DNA from: Puccinellia tenuiflora
Lineage: Eukaryota > Streptophyta > Magnoliopsida > Poales > Poaceae
Assembly: GCA_012064385.1 (NCBI GenBank)
Contig: QRDG01002535.1
Coordinates: forward strand, 434,182-498,181
DNA: 64,000 nt
Direction of reading: 5' to 3'
Below, piece after piece: positions 23,861-35,194 of this stretch (its first letter is position 1; every line of letters begins with the position of its first letter). Under the pieces are notes generated by a model. The model made no database searches. It was given only the letters and a program-made list of their open reading frames with translations, and was not told the origin of the DNA. The position numbers and the translations under genes are program-made.

Positions 23861-25141
23861 ACTACTAACTCGAGATTTTCATAACTTGCTAAATACTAAG
23901 TCAAATCTTTCAAATGTTATATCATTTTGATCAGCAATTCCAATGCTATCTAACCATGCTAACATCACATCTTGACAACCAACTTTCCTTTGATGTGATC
24001 CTATAATTGGTTAAAAGAATTAAATTCAAATAATCTTTTAATTCACAATTATTCTTCGATGCTCGGAAAACTACAAACAAGGTATCGAAAATGAACAGGA
24101 GAACCATACCGATATAGCCATGTCATGTTCATACATATTTGATCCACTTTTTAGTAATGTAATAATTTATAAACCATGTGGTCACTAAGTTAAAATATGG
24201 GGTTGCTTCCAAATAATTGCACTAATTATTGGGCACTCCATTTAAATTGTTAGCTAATTTTATATGATGCTATCATTGCATAAATTTGACATGTCATCAT
24301 GATTGTGCATTGCACCTTGTCTTCGTGTGATTTATTTGTTCTTCTATGATTGTTTGGGTATCGATAGATTCCGGAGTCGAGGGTTCCCCTACCTACCCCG
24401 ACGCACTACACGCCCTGTCAGCAAGGCAAGAGATAACCTAACCTTCTTGGCATCTAGCATCCTACTGTTTTATAAACTTATTTTATCCACCATAATATTG
24501 CATTCGATTCTATGTCAATCTTGGTCAATACTAGAGTATCCTATGAATGCATGTTTTCCCCCGAACCAATCCATGTTTCCCTACCAATGAACCATAGGTT
24601 TGATGTGTTGGCCTGAGACAAAGATATACTTGTTGTTACATATGATTAGATATGCTTAGCCATGCTTAGTCGAATGCTATTTATGTCCGGTGATTAAATT
24701 CCATAATTATGATGTCGATGGAATGTTTCGGGCATGGTGGTTACTTGTGGTGCTTAATTAAAATGCTAAGAAGGCTTGGATGAGTTGCCATCGGGGATGG
24801 TGTTTTGTCTCATTCTTGCCCCTAGGTGCGAGTTCTTTACCTCTTGAACCAAGACGAGCGTGCTTCCATTGGTGGGAGTATGGGCTCCTTACTAACTGAA
24901 TAACTTGTGCGGGCGTATCCAAGGGTCCTCTAGTTTGCTATTTCCATTTGCGTGTGGGTGTGTGAGTGGAAAAAGAAACGATGAGGATGATGGTGTTTAG
25001 GACGTGGCGATGGGGGCAGGGGATGAAATAGGCTGGGTAAACTTGTCCTGTCGCCACAGATGACTCTTGGATAGTCCCATGCGAGGTAAAGGTTTAACCG
25101 CGCCCACTCGCTGGCCTTCCCCGGAAGAGGGCCAATCAGGT

Positions 25142-25228
25142 GAGCCGGACGGTACCAATGGGTAAATTAGTACACCCCTGCAGGGTTAAATCTTTTCGAA
25201 AAGCCGTGTCCACGGTTATGGACGACTT
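25142..25228 (+). promoter_or_regulatory. Conserved LTR block with CTTTTCGAAAAG palindrome
   Basis: The block runs from GAGCCGGACGGTACC through CCCTGCAGGG and CTTTTCGAAAAG to CGGTTATGGACG. Nearly the same order occurs in LTRs B, C (both), A 3', F and, in part, D. It has no coding potential. A role in LTR transcription or RNA packaging is inference. Confidence 0.55.
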
Positions 25229-26104
25229 GGGAATAAACGATAAGATCATAGAGAACCTAAACCTTTTAATTAATTTGGCAGCTAGAGGTTGCATAATCAA
25301 CGTGTGGAAAAGGTTCATTTCCTCGAGGGTGATTCGAGGGGGTGCATTGGTGGAGATCAGTTGGTGTCGGTTATAGATGGTTCGATGAGAACCAAAGATG
25401 AAAGTTCACTCTCTTATCCCTTTTTGAGAAAACATTCTGAGTAGTCGATGCCATGGGTCTTTTATACCTTTTTAAAATGAAATATAGCTTTATGTAAAAT
25501 AGCTACTATACAGCTTTAGAGCCTCCATCATCATTGGGCTTATATTGCCCTACTAAACTTGCGAGTATGTCGTACTCAGTCTCTCTTTGCTGGCTTTATT
25601 AATTTTTTTCAGAGGAGGACGACACCGAGCACATAGGTGGTTTCTTCTTGGACATCGACGAGTAGTTCGGGGTTCCCAGGTGGCAGCTTGGGACCGTGGA
25701 ACAAGCTGGCTGGGGTTGTTTATGTGTAGGCCTCTTAGGCCCTATATGTGGATCTTGTTGTACTAGACAACACTACTTCGCTTCCGCATGATGTACTGAT
25801 GGCTCGGTGACCCCTTTTGTGTGTAATATTTGTATCTTTCTCATATGTGAGTTGCTATATGAATCTTTGTGTCGTAGAGTCTGTGACGTGCCAGTTGTTC
25901 TACAAGTCTTGATCTCTCTACTATACATGATAGCTATGTCTGAGCTTATGGCATGATCGAAGTGTTGCTTGCCGATGATCCATTCCGAGCACGTCTGCCA
26001 AAGGTTTTGGCCTGGGATTGGTAAACCCAGTAACCTTCGATTGTGTAGCATGACCGGTTGCACAAAGCTTCATTGTATAGTTCTGGGGTCGGGGCGCTAC
26101 AAGT

Positions 26105-26116
26105 TGGTATCAGAGC
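26105..26116 (+). promoter_or_regulatory. Element A primer-binding site
   Basis: TGGTATCAGAGC starts four bases downstream of the last LTR base (LTR end 26101, spacer AGT) and matches the initiator tRNA-Met 3' end. Confidence 0.88.
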
Positions 26117-26500
26117 AGGACTGCCTGTAGGAAACCCTTACTATTGGTCGATGTCGAGTCTAGTTTGAAATTATTTATAACCTAAAAATGAGTTGTGAAA
26201 ACCTTCTTAGGATTCTTTTTATTCCTCATCCAACTCGCTCTACTATGATCTCTTATCTCTATTTGTTTTAAGCTTGGTGTCGAAGTTTAGGATCTCGGGG
26301 TTGGGTTCTACCGTCCAGAGTTTGTCTCGAGTCAGTTATTTCCGTTTGCTATCGTCGCGATGACGTGATGTCACCCGTGGTTGACTAAATCTGTTTTGTG
26401 CTAGTTTCATCTTATAGTTCTACATCCGAAAGGATTCTAATGATCTATCCTAACTGTTCGGAGATGTTTACTAACTATGTCCTTGTTCCAAATCTTCAGA

Positions 26501-27553
26501 ATGGCTCCCACCCGTCGTGGTAACCCCGGTGATCCTGATGCACCGCCGCCACCCTCTATGGCGGAGGTCCTGATGGCCATCGAGGAGAAACGGCTGCGAA
26601 ATGAGCGTCTGCTCGAGCAGTTAGTTCAACAAGGGGCTAGGAGGAACAACGACTGCAACACTCTCACCGAGTTTTTGCGGTCCCAACCTCCCACCTTCTC
26701 TGAAGCTAAGGAGCCGCTTGATGCGGATGATATTCTGAGAGCCCTCGAGCGCAGGTTCGCGGCTTTGCACGTTCCGGTGGCGGAACAAGTCAACTTCGCC
26801 ACCTACCTCCAGAATGGAGCCGCCGGCTCTTGGTGGGAGAGCCATGTGTCGATGTTCGACATTGGCCATGTCTTCACATGGGCGGAGTTTTGCACCGCTT
26901 TCCGTGCGGCGTACATCCCCAAGCCCATCATGGACCTCAAGAGGAGGGAGTTCCTAGATCTGACCCAGGGACGCATGGACGTCCAATCCTATGGGCATGA
27001 GTTCAACCACCTCTCGTGTTACGCCCCTCGGGACGTGACAAATGATGAGGACAAGCAGTACCTCTTCCGCAAGGGGCTCGCACCTCGGCTCCGTTATGAG
27101 CTCCTGCCCTTCAAGTTCCAGTCCTATCAGGAGCTCTACAACCAGGCTCTCACTATGGAGCAGGGTAGGAAGGAGCTGGAGGCTTCCAAGAGGCCAGCTC
27201 CCACTGACAACCAGAGCTCCTCCTCTGAGGGCAAGAAGCACCGGGTATTTGTGCCCTTCAGCGCTGTGCCTCGTGCACCCTTCGTGCCAAGGCCTTCAGG
27301 GTACCGGCCACCTCCGCCTCGCCCAGCTACCTCGACCTTGGGTGCGGCTGGAAGTGGTTTCAGCTATGGCCAGCCGGGGCACTACTCCAGAGAGTGTCCC
27401 CAAAAGGCACCGGCTACCGCAGCACCTGCACCGGCTCCCTCTACACCAGCCGCCAAGGCCATGAACGTCAGCCGTGGCAGCCTGAACCATGTCTCGGCTG
27501 AAGGAGTTGAGGAGGACCCCGGAGTTCTCATGGGTACTGCTTCGAATCAATGA
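26501..27553 (+). pseudogene. Element A gag (capsid/nucleocapsid)
   Basis: Gag would form the virus-like particle and bind element RNA. The start at 26501 (MAPTRRG) is preferred over the Met at 26477, because the extra eight residues look like leader. Residues about 65-230 are the retrotransposon gag domain, with NGAAGSWWESH, FTWAEFCTAFRAAYIP and LTQGRMDVQSYGHEF. A basic, proline-rich linker follows. The nucleocapsid zinc knuckle is broken: the expected C-x2-C-x4-H-x4-C reads GFSYGQPGHYSREC, so the first two Cys are Gly and Tyr. The frame ends at 27553 because of a one-base shift near 27535; the protease continues in another frame. The single-ORF gag-pol of the family is thus split here. Probably dead as a nucleic-acid chaperone. 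Confidence 0.85.
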
Positions 27554-30500
27554 TTACCCAGCTTCAGTCTTGTTTGATTCTGGAGCATCGCATTCATTCA
27601 TATCCATAGCTTTTGCACACAACCATCAAATACCGTTTGTGAACATGGACTCCCCTCTAGTGGTCAAAACACCAGGCTCTAGTTGGCACACTAAATGGAT
27701 TGCTCCGGAGGTGCAGATTACCATAGGCTATTGGTCCTTTCCATTCCCGTTGATAGCTCTGAAGTCAGAGGGGCTAGATGTCATTCTGGGCATGGATTGG
27801 CTAGTCAAATATCAGGCCAACCTGAACTGTGCTTCCAAGTCAGTCACAGTGATCCACCCAACCGTCGGGCTGGTGAGTTATTGGTCACCTTCGTTCGCAA
27901 CTCCATCCGCTGCCACTCCTCTCTCGCCGGAGATCAGCCTATGTTTCCTGGAAGGTATCACCCCGCCTGAAATGCATGAAGTTGCTGTGGTGTGTGACTT
28001 TCCCGATGTCTTCCCGGAGGAATTGCCTGGCATGCCACCTGATCGAAGCGTGGAATTTGTCATTGAATTGGTTCCGGGAACCGCCCCAAATTCTAAGAGG
28101 CCCTACCGCATGCTAGCGGAAGAGCTAACTGAACTAAAGAAGCAACTTGATGAGCTGCTAGAAAAGGAATTCATCCGGCCGAGTAGCTCACCTTGGGGCT
28201 GCCCGGTCATCTTTGTCAAGAAGAGGGATTCAAATGTTCCTCGGCTGGTTGTTGATTACCGCCCTTTGAATGCGGTGACCATCAAGAACAAGTATCCCAT
28301 TCCTCGAATAACTGACCTGTTCGATCAGCTAGCTGGTGCAAAGGTATTCTCCAAGATGGATCTGAGGTCAGGTTACCATCAGATCAAGATCAGGAAGGAG
28401 GATATTCCGAAGACGGCTTTCACTACTCGCTATGGCTTATATGAGTACACCGTCATGTCCTTCGGCCTCACCAATGCTCCAGCTACATTTATGAGGTTAA
28501 TGAACTCCATCTTCCATGAGTACCTCGACAAGTTCGTCATTATTTACATCGACGACATCCTTGTCTACTCCAAAACCGAAGAAGAACATGCTGAGCATCT
28601 CCGGCTAGTTCTGACAAAGCTTCGAGATCACCGCCTCTATGCCAAGTTCTCCAAGTGTGAATTTTGGCTGAAGGAGCTCATTTTCCTAGGTCATGTGGTG
28701 TCAACTACTGGAGTAGCGGTGATACCTGACAAAATTCAGGCAATCCTGGATTGGCCTACTCCCAAGTCCTTCAAAGACATCCGTAGCTTCCTTGGGTTGG
28801 CGGGTTATTACCGCCGATTCATCAAGGGATTTTCCAAGATAGCCAAAGCTTTGACTGACCTTCTCAAGAAGAACAGACAGTTCATATGGACCGATAAAGC
28901 TGAAGAGAGCTTCCAAACTCTCAAGGTCAAACTCACTACCACCCCAGTGCTTGTCCTTCCTGACACCGACAAAGACTTTGTCGTCTATTGTGATGCATCA
29001 CTCTAAGGTTTGGGCTGTGTTTTAATGCAAGAAGGCCACATGGTAGCCTTTGCTTCTCGTCAACTCAAACCACATGAGCAAAATTATCCGACTCATGATC
29101 TTGAGCTTGCTGTCGTGGTTCATGCTCTGAAGCAATGGAGGCCCTACCTGTTGGGCAACTGTTGTGAAATCTTCTCAGATCATCAAAGTATGAAATATCT
29201 CTTCACCCAGCCGGATCTGAATCTGAGACAGAGAAGATGGTTGGAATTAATCAAAGATTATGATGTGACCCTCAACTATCAGCCCGACAAGGCCAATGTC
29301 GTGGCAGATGCTCTGAGTCGCAAGGCTTATTGCAACACCTTGATGATTGAAAAGGCTCAACCTGCCCTCCATGAGGAGTTTGCCCGTTTGAATCTGGAAA
29401 TTGTTGCTTTCGGTTTTCTGGCAAACTTAGAAATCAAATCCACTCTTGAGGATGAAATCAAGGCTGCCCAGCAACTTGATGCTGAAATCCTCGAAATCAA
29501 AGAGAAAATAGCAAGTGGGAAGGCCAACTGTTTTTCTGTTGATGACAATGGTGTTGTCTACTTCGGTGACCGTCTAGTGGTGCCCAAGAGTGGGAACACA
29601 AAAGAGTTGATCCTCTTAGAAGCTCATGAGTCACCCACCTCTATCCATCCTGGTAGCACCAAAATGTATCAAGATCTTCGCCGTCAGTTCTGGTGGTCTT
29701 GCATGAAGCGCGAGATCACCGAGTATGTTGCTGAATGCGACGTCTGCCGCCGAGTGAAGGCTGAACATCAAAGGCCCGCTGGTACTCTTCGCCCCATAGC
29801 CATTCCTGAGTGGAAATGGGATGAAGTTGGTATGGATTTCATCACCGGTTTCCCAAAGTCATAAAAGGGCAACAATGCCATCTGGGTCATCATCGACCAT
29901 TTTTCCAAGGTCGCCCACTTCCTTCCGGTCCGTGACGATATTCGAGCCAGCCAACTTGCTGATTTGTACATGGCCTGGATTATTCCTTTGCATGGGGTTC
30001 CTTTGCGGATCATCTCAGACCGTGGTAGTCTGTTTGTGTCCAAATTCTGGCAAAGCTTCCAAAAGGCTCTTGGAACCCGCCTCAACTTCAGCACCGCCTA
30101 TCATCCCCAAACCGATGGTCAAACTGAAAGGGTGAACCAAGTTCTTGAGGACATGCTTCGGGCTTGTGTTATCTCCTTTAGCAAGGGTTGGGAAAAATAC
30201 CTCCCTCTCGCCGAGTTCTCCTACAACAACAGTTATCAGGCTAGCCTCCATATGGCTCCATTTGAGGTTCTCTATGGGAGAAAATGTAGAACTCCTCTAA
30301 ATTGGTCTGAAACCGGAGAGAGGCCACTCTTCGGTCCTGATGTGATCAATGAGGCCGAGGAGAAAGTCCGTATCATCCGGGAAAATCTCAAGATTGCCCA
30401 GTCCAGGCAAAAGAGCTACTATGACAAGCACCATCAAGAGGTTCACTATGAAATTGGTGACAAAGCCTATCTTCGAGTCTCTCCACTCCGAGGCGTTCGT

Positions 30501-30878
30501 CGTTTCAGAATCAAGGGCAAATTGACAGATCGCCATGTTTGCCCTTTCACCGTCCTAGCCAAGCGAGGAGATCTCTCCTATCAACTCGAGTTGCCCTCCA
30601 ACTTCCCGGATGTGCACGATGTGTTCCATGTCTCCCAACTCCGGCGTTGCTTCAAAGATCCAATCCGTGGGGTTGATCATGAGGTGTTAGACATCCAAGA
30701 GGATTTGACTTACCGCGAGCATCCTATCCGCATCTTGGATGAAGCGGAAAGGAAAACCCGCAACAAGACCATCAAGTTCCTCAAAATCCAATAGTCTAAC
30801 CATTCCGAAGAAGAAGCCACTTGGGAGCGAGAAACTAGTCTTCGACAGGAATATCCCACCTTCTTCACTCAAGTCTAG
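27530..30878 (+). pseudogene. Element A pol: PR-RT-RH-IN with chromodomain-like tail
   Basis: One frame carries, in order: protease with LFDSGASHSF (near 27570-27600); RT with KMDLRSGYHQI and the catalytic YIDD at 28545-28556; RNase H (about 28940-29330); integrase zinc finger ending CDVCRRVK near 29740-29760; the DDE core with MDFITG, SDRG and HPQTDGQTERVNQ; and a tail with PIRILDEAERK and EEEATWERE that matches the chromodomain region of Tekay/Del chromoviruses. Three in-frame stops break it: TAA at 29004-29006 and 29862-29864 where the family has Gln, and TAG at 30792-30794 where Trp is expected. The natural stop is TAG at 30876. Apart from these, the catalytic motifs look intact, so inactivation is recent. 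The protein would cleave Gag, copy RNA to DNA and insert it. Confidence 0.88.
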
Positions 30879-30900
30879 AATCTCGGGACGAGATTCCTGT

Positions 30901-30914
30901 AAGGGGGGTAGAAT
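30901..30914 (+). promoter_or_regulatory. Element A polypurine tract
   Basis: AAGGGGGGTAGAAT lies directly before the 3' LTR start TGTAATAGCCCC. C shows the same tract on the minus strand at 35195. Confidence 0.8.
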
Positions 30915-31174
30915 TGTAATAGCCCCAGCTTTGTACTGAAAAATACGAAGAATTTTTCCACTTTTTGCATCTCATGTTTGCATCATGGCATATACTTAAA
31001 TTGCTAATGTTAACAAGTAACAAATGGGAAACAATTTAAAAGGGAAGCCAAACCTTCCCAAACCACCCAAACCATCAAATTGCAAGAAAGGGTACAAACC
31101 ATGGCATGGCAAGTGAGCACATTTTTCAAAAGGTTCCCTAAGTTCAAACAATGCATAAGAACCGAATGGTTGGC
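30915..31174 (+). repeat. Element A 3' LTR, first segment
   Basis: 260 bp matching 18978-19237, then cut by the left end of element C after TTGGC (31170-31174). Confidence 0.9.
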
Positions 31175-34100
31175 TGTCGCCCCGACCCCAGAACTATACA
31201 ATGAAGCTTTGTGCAACCGATCATGCTACACAATCGAAGGTTACTGTGTTTACCAATCCCAGGCCAAAACCTTTGGCAGGCGTGCTCGGAATGGATCATC
31301 GGCACGCAACACTTCGATCATGCCATAAGCTCAGACATAGCTATCATGTATAGTAGAGAGATCAAGACTTGTGGAACAACTGGCACGTCACAGACTCTAC
31401 GACACAAAGATTCATATAGAAACTCATATATGAGAAAGATACAAATATTACACACAAAAGGGGTCACAGACCCATCAGTACATCATGCGGAAGCGAAGTA
31501 GTGTTGTCTAGTACAACAAGATCCAAATATAGGGCCTAAGAGGCCTACACATAAACAATCCCAGCCAGCTTGTTCCACGGTCCCAAGCTGCCACCTGGGA
31601 ACCCCGAACTACTCGTCGATGTCCAGGAAGAAGCCACTTGTGGGCTCGGTGTCATCCTCCTCTGAAACAAGTGATAAAAGCAGCAAAGAGAGACTTAGTA
31701 CGATGTACTCGCAAGTTTAGTAGGGCGATATAGGCCCAATGATGACGGAGGCTATAAAGCTGTATATGTCTTTATTTTGCATAAGGCTAGTTTTCATTTA
31801 TAAAGACATATAAGACCCATGGAATCGACTACTCAGAATATTTTCTGAAAAAGGGATAAGAGAGTAACTTTTTCCTTCGGTTCTCGTCAAACCAAGTAGT
31901 ACCAAGAATCAACACTCGTCACCACCAAGGCACTCCCCCGAATCACCCTCGAGGAAATGAGCCTTTTGCCACACGTTGTAATTGCAACCTCTAGCTGCCA
32001 AGTTTTAATTAGGTTAAAGTTGTTTATGATCCCGTAAATCCTTTCCCAAGGCGTCCATAACCGTGGACACGGCTTTTCGAAAAGATTAACCCTGCAGGGG
32101 TGTACTAATTTACCCACCGGTACCGTCCGGCTCACCTGATTGGCCCTCTTCCGGGGATGGCCGGCGAGTGGGCACAGTTAAACCTTTACCTCGCATGAGA
32201 CTATCCAAGAGTCATCTATGGCCACAGGACAAGTTCAGTGACTATTTCAACACCCTACCCCATCGCGATGTCCTAAACACCACCGTCCTCATCATTTCCT
32301 TTTCCACCCACACACTCACACGCAAATGGAAATAGCAAACTAGAGGACCCTTGGATACGCCCGCACAAGTTATTTAGTTAAAGGGGATTCCATATGTCCC
32401 CACCATTGGAAGCATGCTCAAACCTTGAGTCCGAAGACAGGAACTCGCACCTAGGGGCAAGAGTGAGGCAAGACACCATCCCCGATGGCAACTCACCCAA
32501 GCCTTTTAAGAAAAATAATTAAGTACCAACAACAACCACCATGTCCGAACATTCCATCATCATTCATCAATATGGAATTTAATCAACGGACATAACTAGC
32601 ATTCGACTAAGCATGGCATAGCTAAGCATTTAAGCTACAACAATTATATTTTTGTATCCGGCCAACACATCAAACCTAGAGTTCATAGGAGGGGAAACAT
32701 GTGATGGTTCGGGGAAAAACATGCATTCATAGGATACTCTAGTACTTGATCAAAAGTGACATTGGAATCGCATGCAATATTATGGTGGATAAAATAAGTT
32801 TATAAAACAATAGGACGCTAGATGCCAAGAAGGTTAGGTTATCTCTTGCCTCGCTGCCGGGGCGTATAGTACTGCTCGTGGGGATAGGTCGGGGTGACCT
32901 CAACTCCGGAATCTATCGATACCCAAAATAATACAAAGGAACAAATAAATCACACGAAGACAAGGTGCAATGCACAATCATGATGACATGTCAAATTTAT
33001 GCAAAGATATCATCATTTAATTTGTCTAACAAATTAAATGGAGCTCCAAATAATTAGTGCAATTATTTTGAAACAACCCCATATTTATCTTAGTGACCAA
33101 ATTATTTATAAATTATTACATTACAAAAGAAGTGGCTTAAATATGCATGAACATGACATGATTAGATAGATATCGTTCTTCTGATCATTTTGGTACCTCA
33201 TTTGTGAATTTCCAACTATCGATGGATAAATAGCGAATTAAATAATTATTCAAATTTAATTCGTTTAATCATTTAAAGAATAACATCAAATAAATATTTG
33301 TGATCATGATGTGATATTAACATGGTTTGATAGCATTTGAAGTGCTGATCATATTGATATGTTATTCACAAATTTTGGTTAATTAAATAATAAGTTATGA
33401 ATTTTCCCGAGTTTGGTATTATTAAAGCCATTTTGGGTTTTCCTAAAATAAAGGAGAAATTATTTACTAAAAGGGCATGGCAATGTTACCAAATGATAGG
33501 TATTGTTTTTCTGAACAAATGGGTATATTATTTGCTAAATTTGAACCAATAGTTATATAGTTATCATTTTATTTAATTTATTATAATTCACTATTTTTAC
33601 TGTTTGGGCCGGCCTCTAAATCGGCCCAGGCCGGTTCCCAGGCCGGGCTGGTGGCTGAGGCGGCCGGCCTCCTGGCCGGCCCAGACCGGGCACCAGGCCG
33701 GGGCTGTGCCTGAGGCTGCCGTCCTCGTGGCCGGCCCAGACCGGGGCCAGGCCGGGCTAGCGTCGGAGCCAACCGGCCCCAAGGCCGGCCCATGCCGGTT
33801 CCCCGGCCGGCACGACCGGGACGGCGATGGCAAAGGCGGCGGTGACCGACGGTGGACAACGGCGACGGAGGACGGTGGGGGAGGGAGAGGAAAGGGGACG
33901 GGGAGGTGCGCCTGCTCACCCGGAGTACGACAACGCAGACGGCGAAGGACGAGGAGGCCAGACAGCGGCGCGGTGGAGCTCGGACGGCGGCGGCCGGAAC
34001 GGGAGGGGATTGGACGGCAACGGCGATTGCGGCGTCCCCGTGCCGATTCCCGGCTCGAGGAGGAAGAGGACGGCGAGGCGGAGCTGATGAACATTGTGGC

Positions 34101-35194
34101 GGAGCTGGAGGAGGCGCAACGGTGACGGGAGCTTCCGCGACGATGGCGTGTGGCGTTCCGGACACCGGCGACGTTCTCCCTCCTCAGTCCACCAAGGCAA
34201 CAACGAGCTACCAAGAGGATAGAGGATGGAGTGGAGGATCGGTTAGACGAGGCGGAGGAGCTCGGCGCGGCGTGTAGCGGCGGCGATCTGAGGGGGACGG
34301 CGGCGGCCGTCGAAGCTAGGGTTAGGGCTTGCAGCGCCGAGAGGGAGAGGGAGCAGGTGAGGGGGGAGAGAGAGGCAGGGCAGGGCGCGGGCGCGTCCTT
34401 AACCACGGAGAGGGGGGCCGCAGAGTGGGGGTACGGCGGCATGGGAGCCGAGGCATGGTGCCAGTGCCATCGCTGCACAGTGAGGAAGGAGAGGGAGAGG
34501 AGAGGCTGACAGGGGGCCCCACTCGGCAGATTTTTAAACATTTCTCCTTTTTCTCTTTTCTGATTTTAAAACAACATATTTTAGCTATTTTAAATGAGCC
34601 ATTTAAGAAATTTTAGAAATTCTGGAAAAAATCATGTGGGCTCCCCATGACATGAGGAAGCTCCACAAAAATTGGTGTTCCAAAATAACTTGTTTAGATT
34701 CACATTTATTCACATTGTTGCAATTTGACAATTTTTGATAAATTGCAAAATGCATTTATTTGGAGCACTTAAGCAATTCAATAAATTATGAAAATATTTA
34801 TGGAGGCTCATATTATATTAATGAAGCTCCCCATAATTTTATTTTGAATTTTTTGGAAAGTTTAACTTGGTTTCCAAGAATAGAATTTGAAATGAACCAA
34901 ATTGAATTCTCAGATTTATTTATTTGCTTGTTAAGAATTTAGCCTTTGACAATTATTTATAAAATATATCCCTGAGCTTCCTGGACAAATTGGAGACTCA
35001 AGAACAATTGGTTTTGCCAATTTGAGGAATGTACTTGGTTTGAAATTTTGGGAAGGTTTTGCTTCCCTTTTTATTTTTTTCCAATTGTTGCTTTATCCAA
35101 CTTAAGCAATTTAAATAAGTATGCCATGATGCAATGCAAAGCAAAAAGTGAAAATTTGGCCCATATTTTAGGGTGCCAAACTGGGGCTGTTACA
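31175..35194 (-). repeat. Element C 3' LTR
   Basis: Plus-strand view: it starts TGTCGCCCCGACCCC, three bases shorter at the tip than the TGTAGCGCCCCG of the other copy, and ends GGGGCTGTTACA. A GC-rich part at 33600-34540 is flanked by AT-rich parts. The conserved palindrome block is at about 32051-32136. The 314-residue open frame on the minus strand in the GC-rich part overlaps open frames in other phases and both strands, so it is not a gene. Confidence 0.88.

Larger units (their letters stand above)
18978..26101 (+). repeat. Element A 5' LTR (interrupted by B)
   Basis: It starts TGTAACAGCCCCAAC and ends GGGGCGCTACA. It matches 30915-31174 and 41786-44994 in order. It comprises an AT-rich start, a GC-rich part at 19490-19880, a CCGGAAGTACCGG repeat array at 23496-23860, the conserved palindrome block at 25142-25228, and the terminal 300 bp shared with the other long LTRs. 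Net length without B is 3,649 bp. Confidence 0.88.

Noticed and set aside
27489..27529. Met at 27489 as a separate pol start
   Set aside because: Upstream gag overlaps this region; protein order shows pol continues from gag through a one-base shift near 27535, so this Met is only the first in the new frame.
33581..34541. Open frames up to 314 residues (minus) and overlapping plus-strand frames; the same at 40396-41339
   Set aside because: GC-rich LTR domain of element C. Both LTR copies show open frames in all phases because AT-rich stops are rare there.
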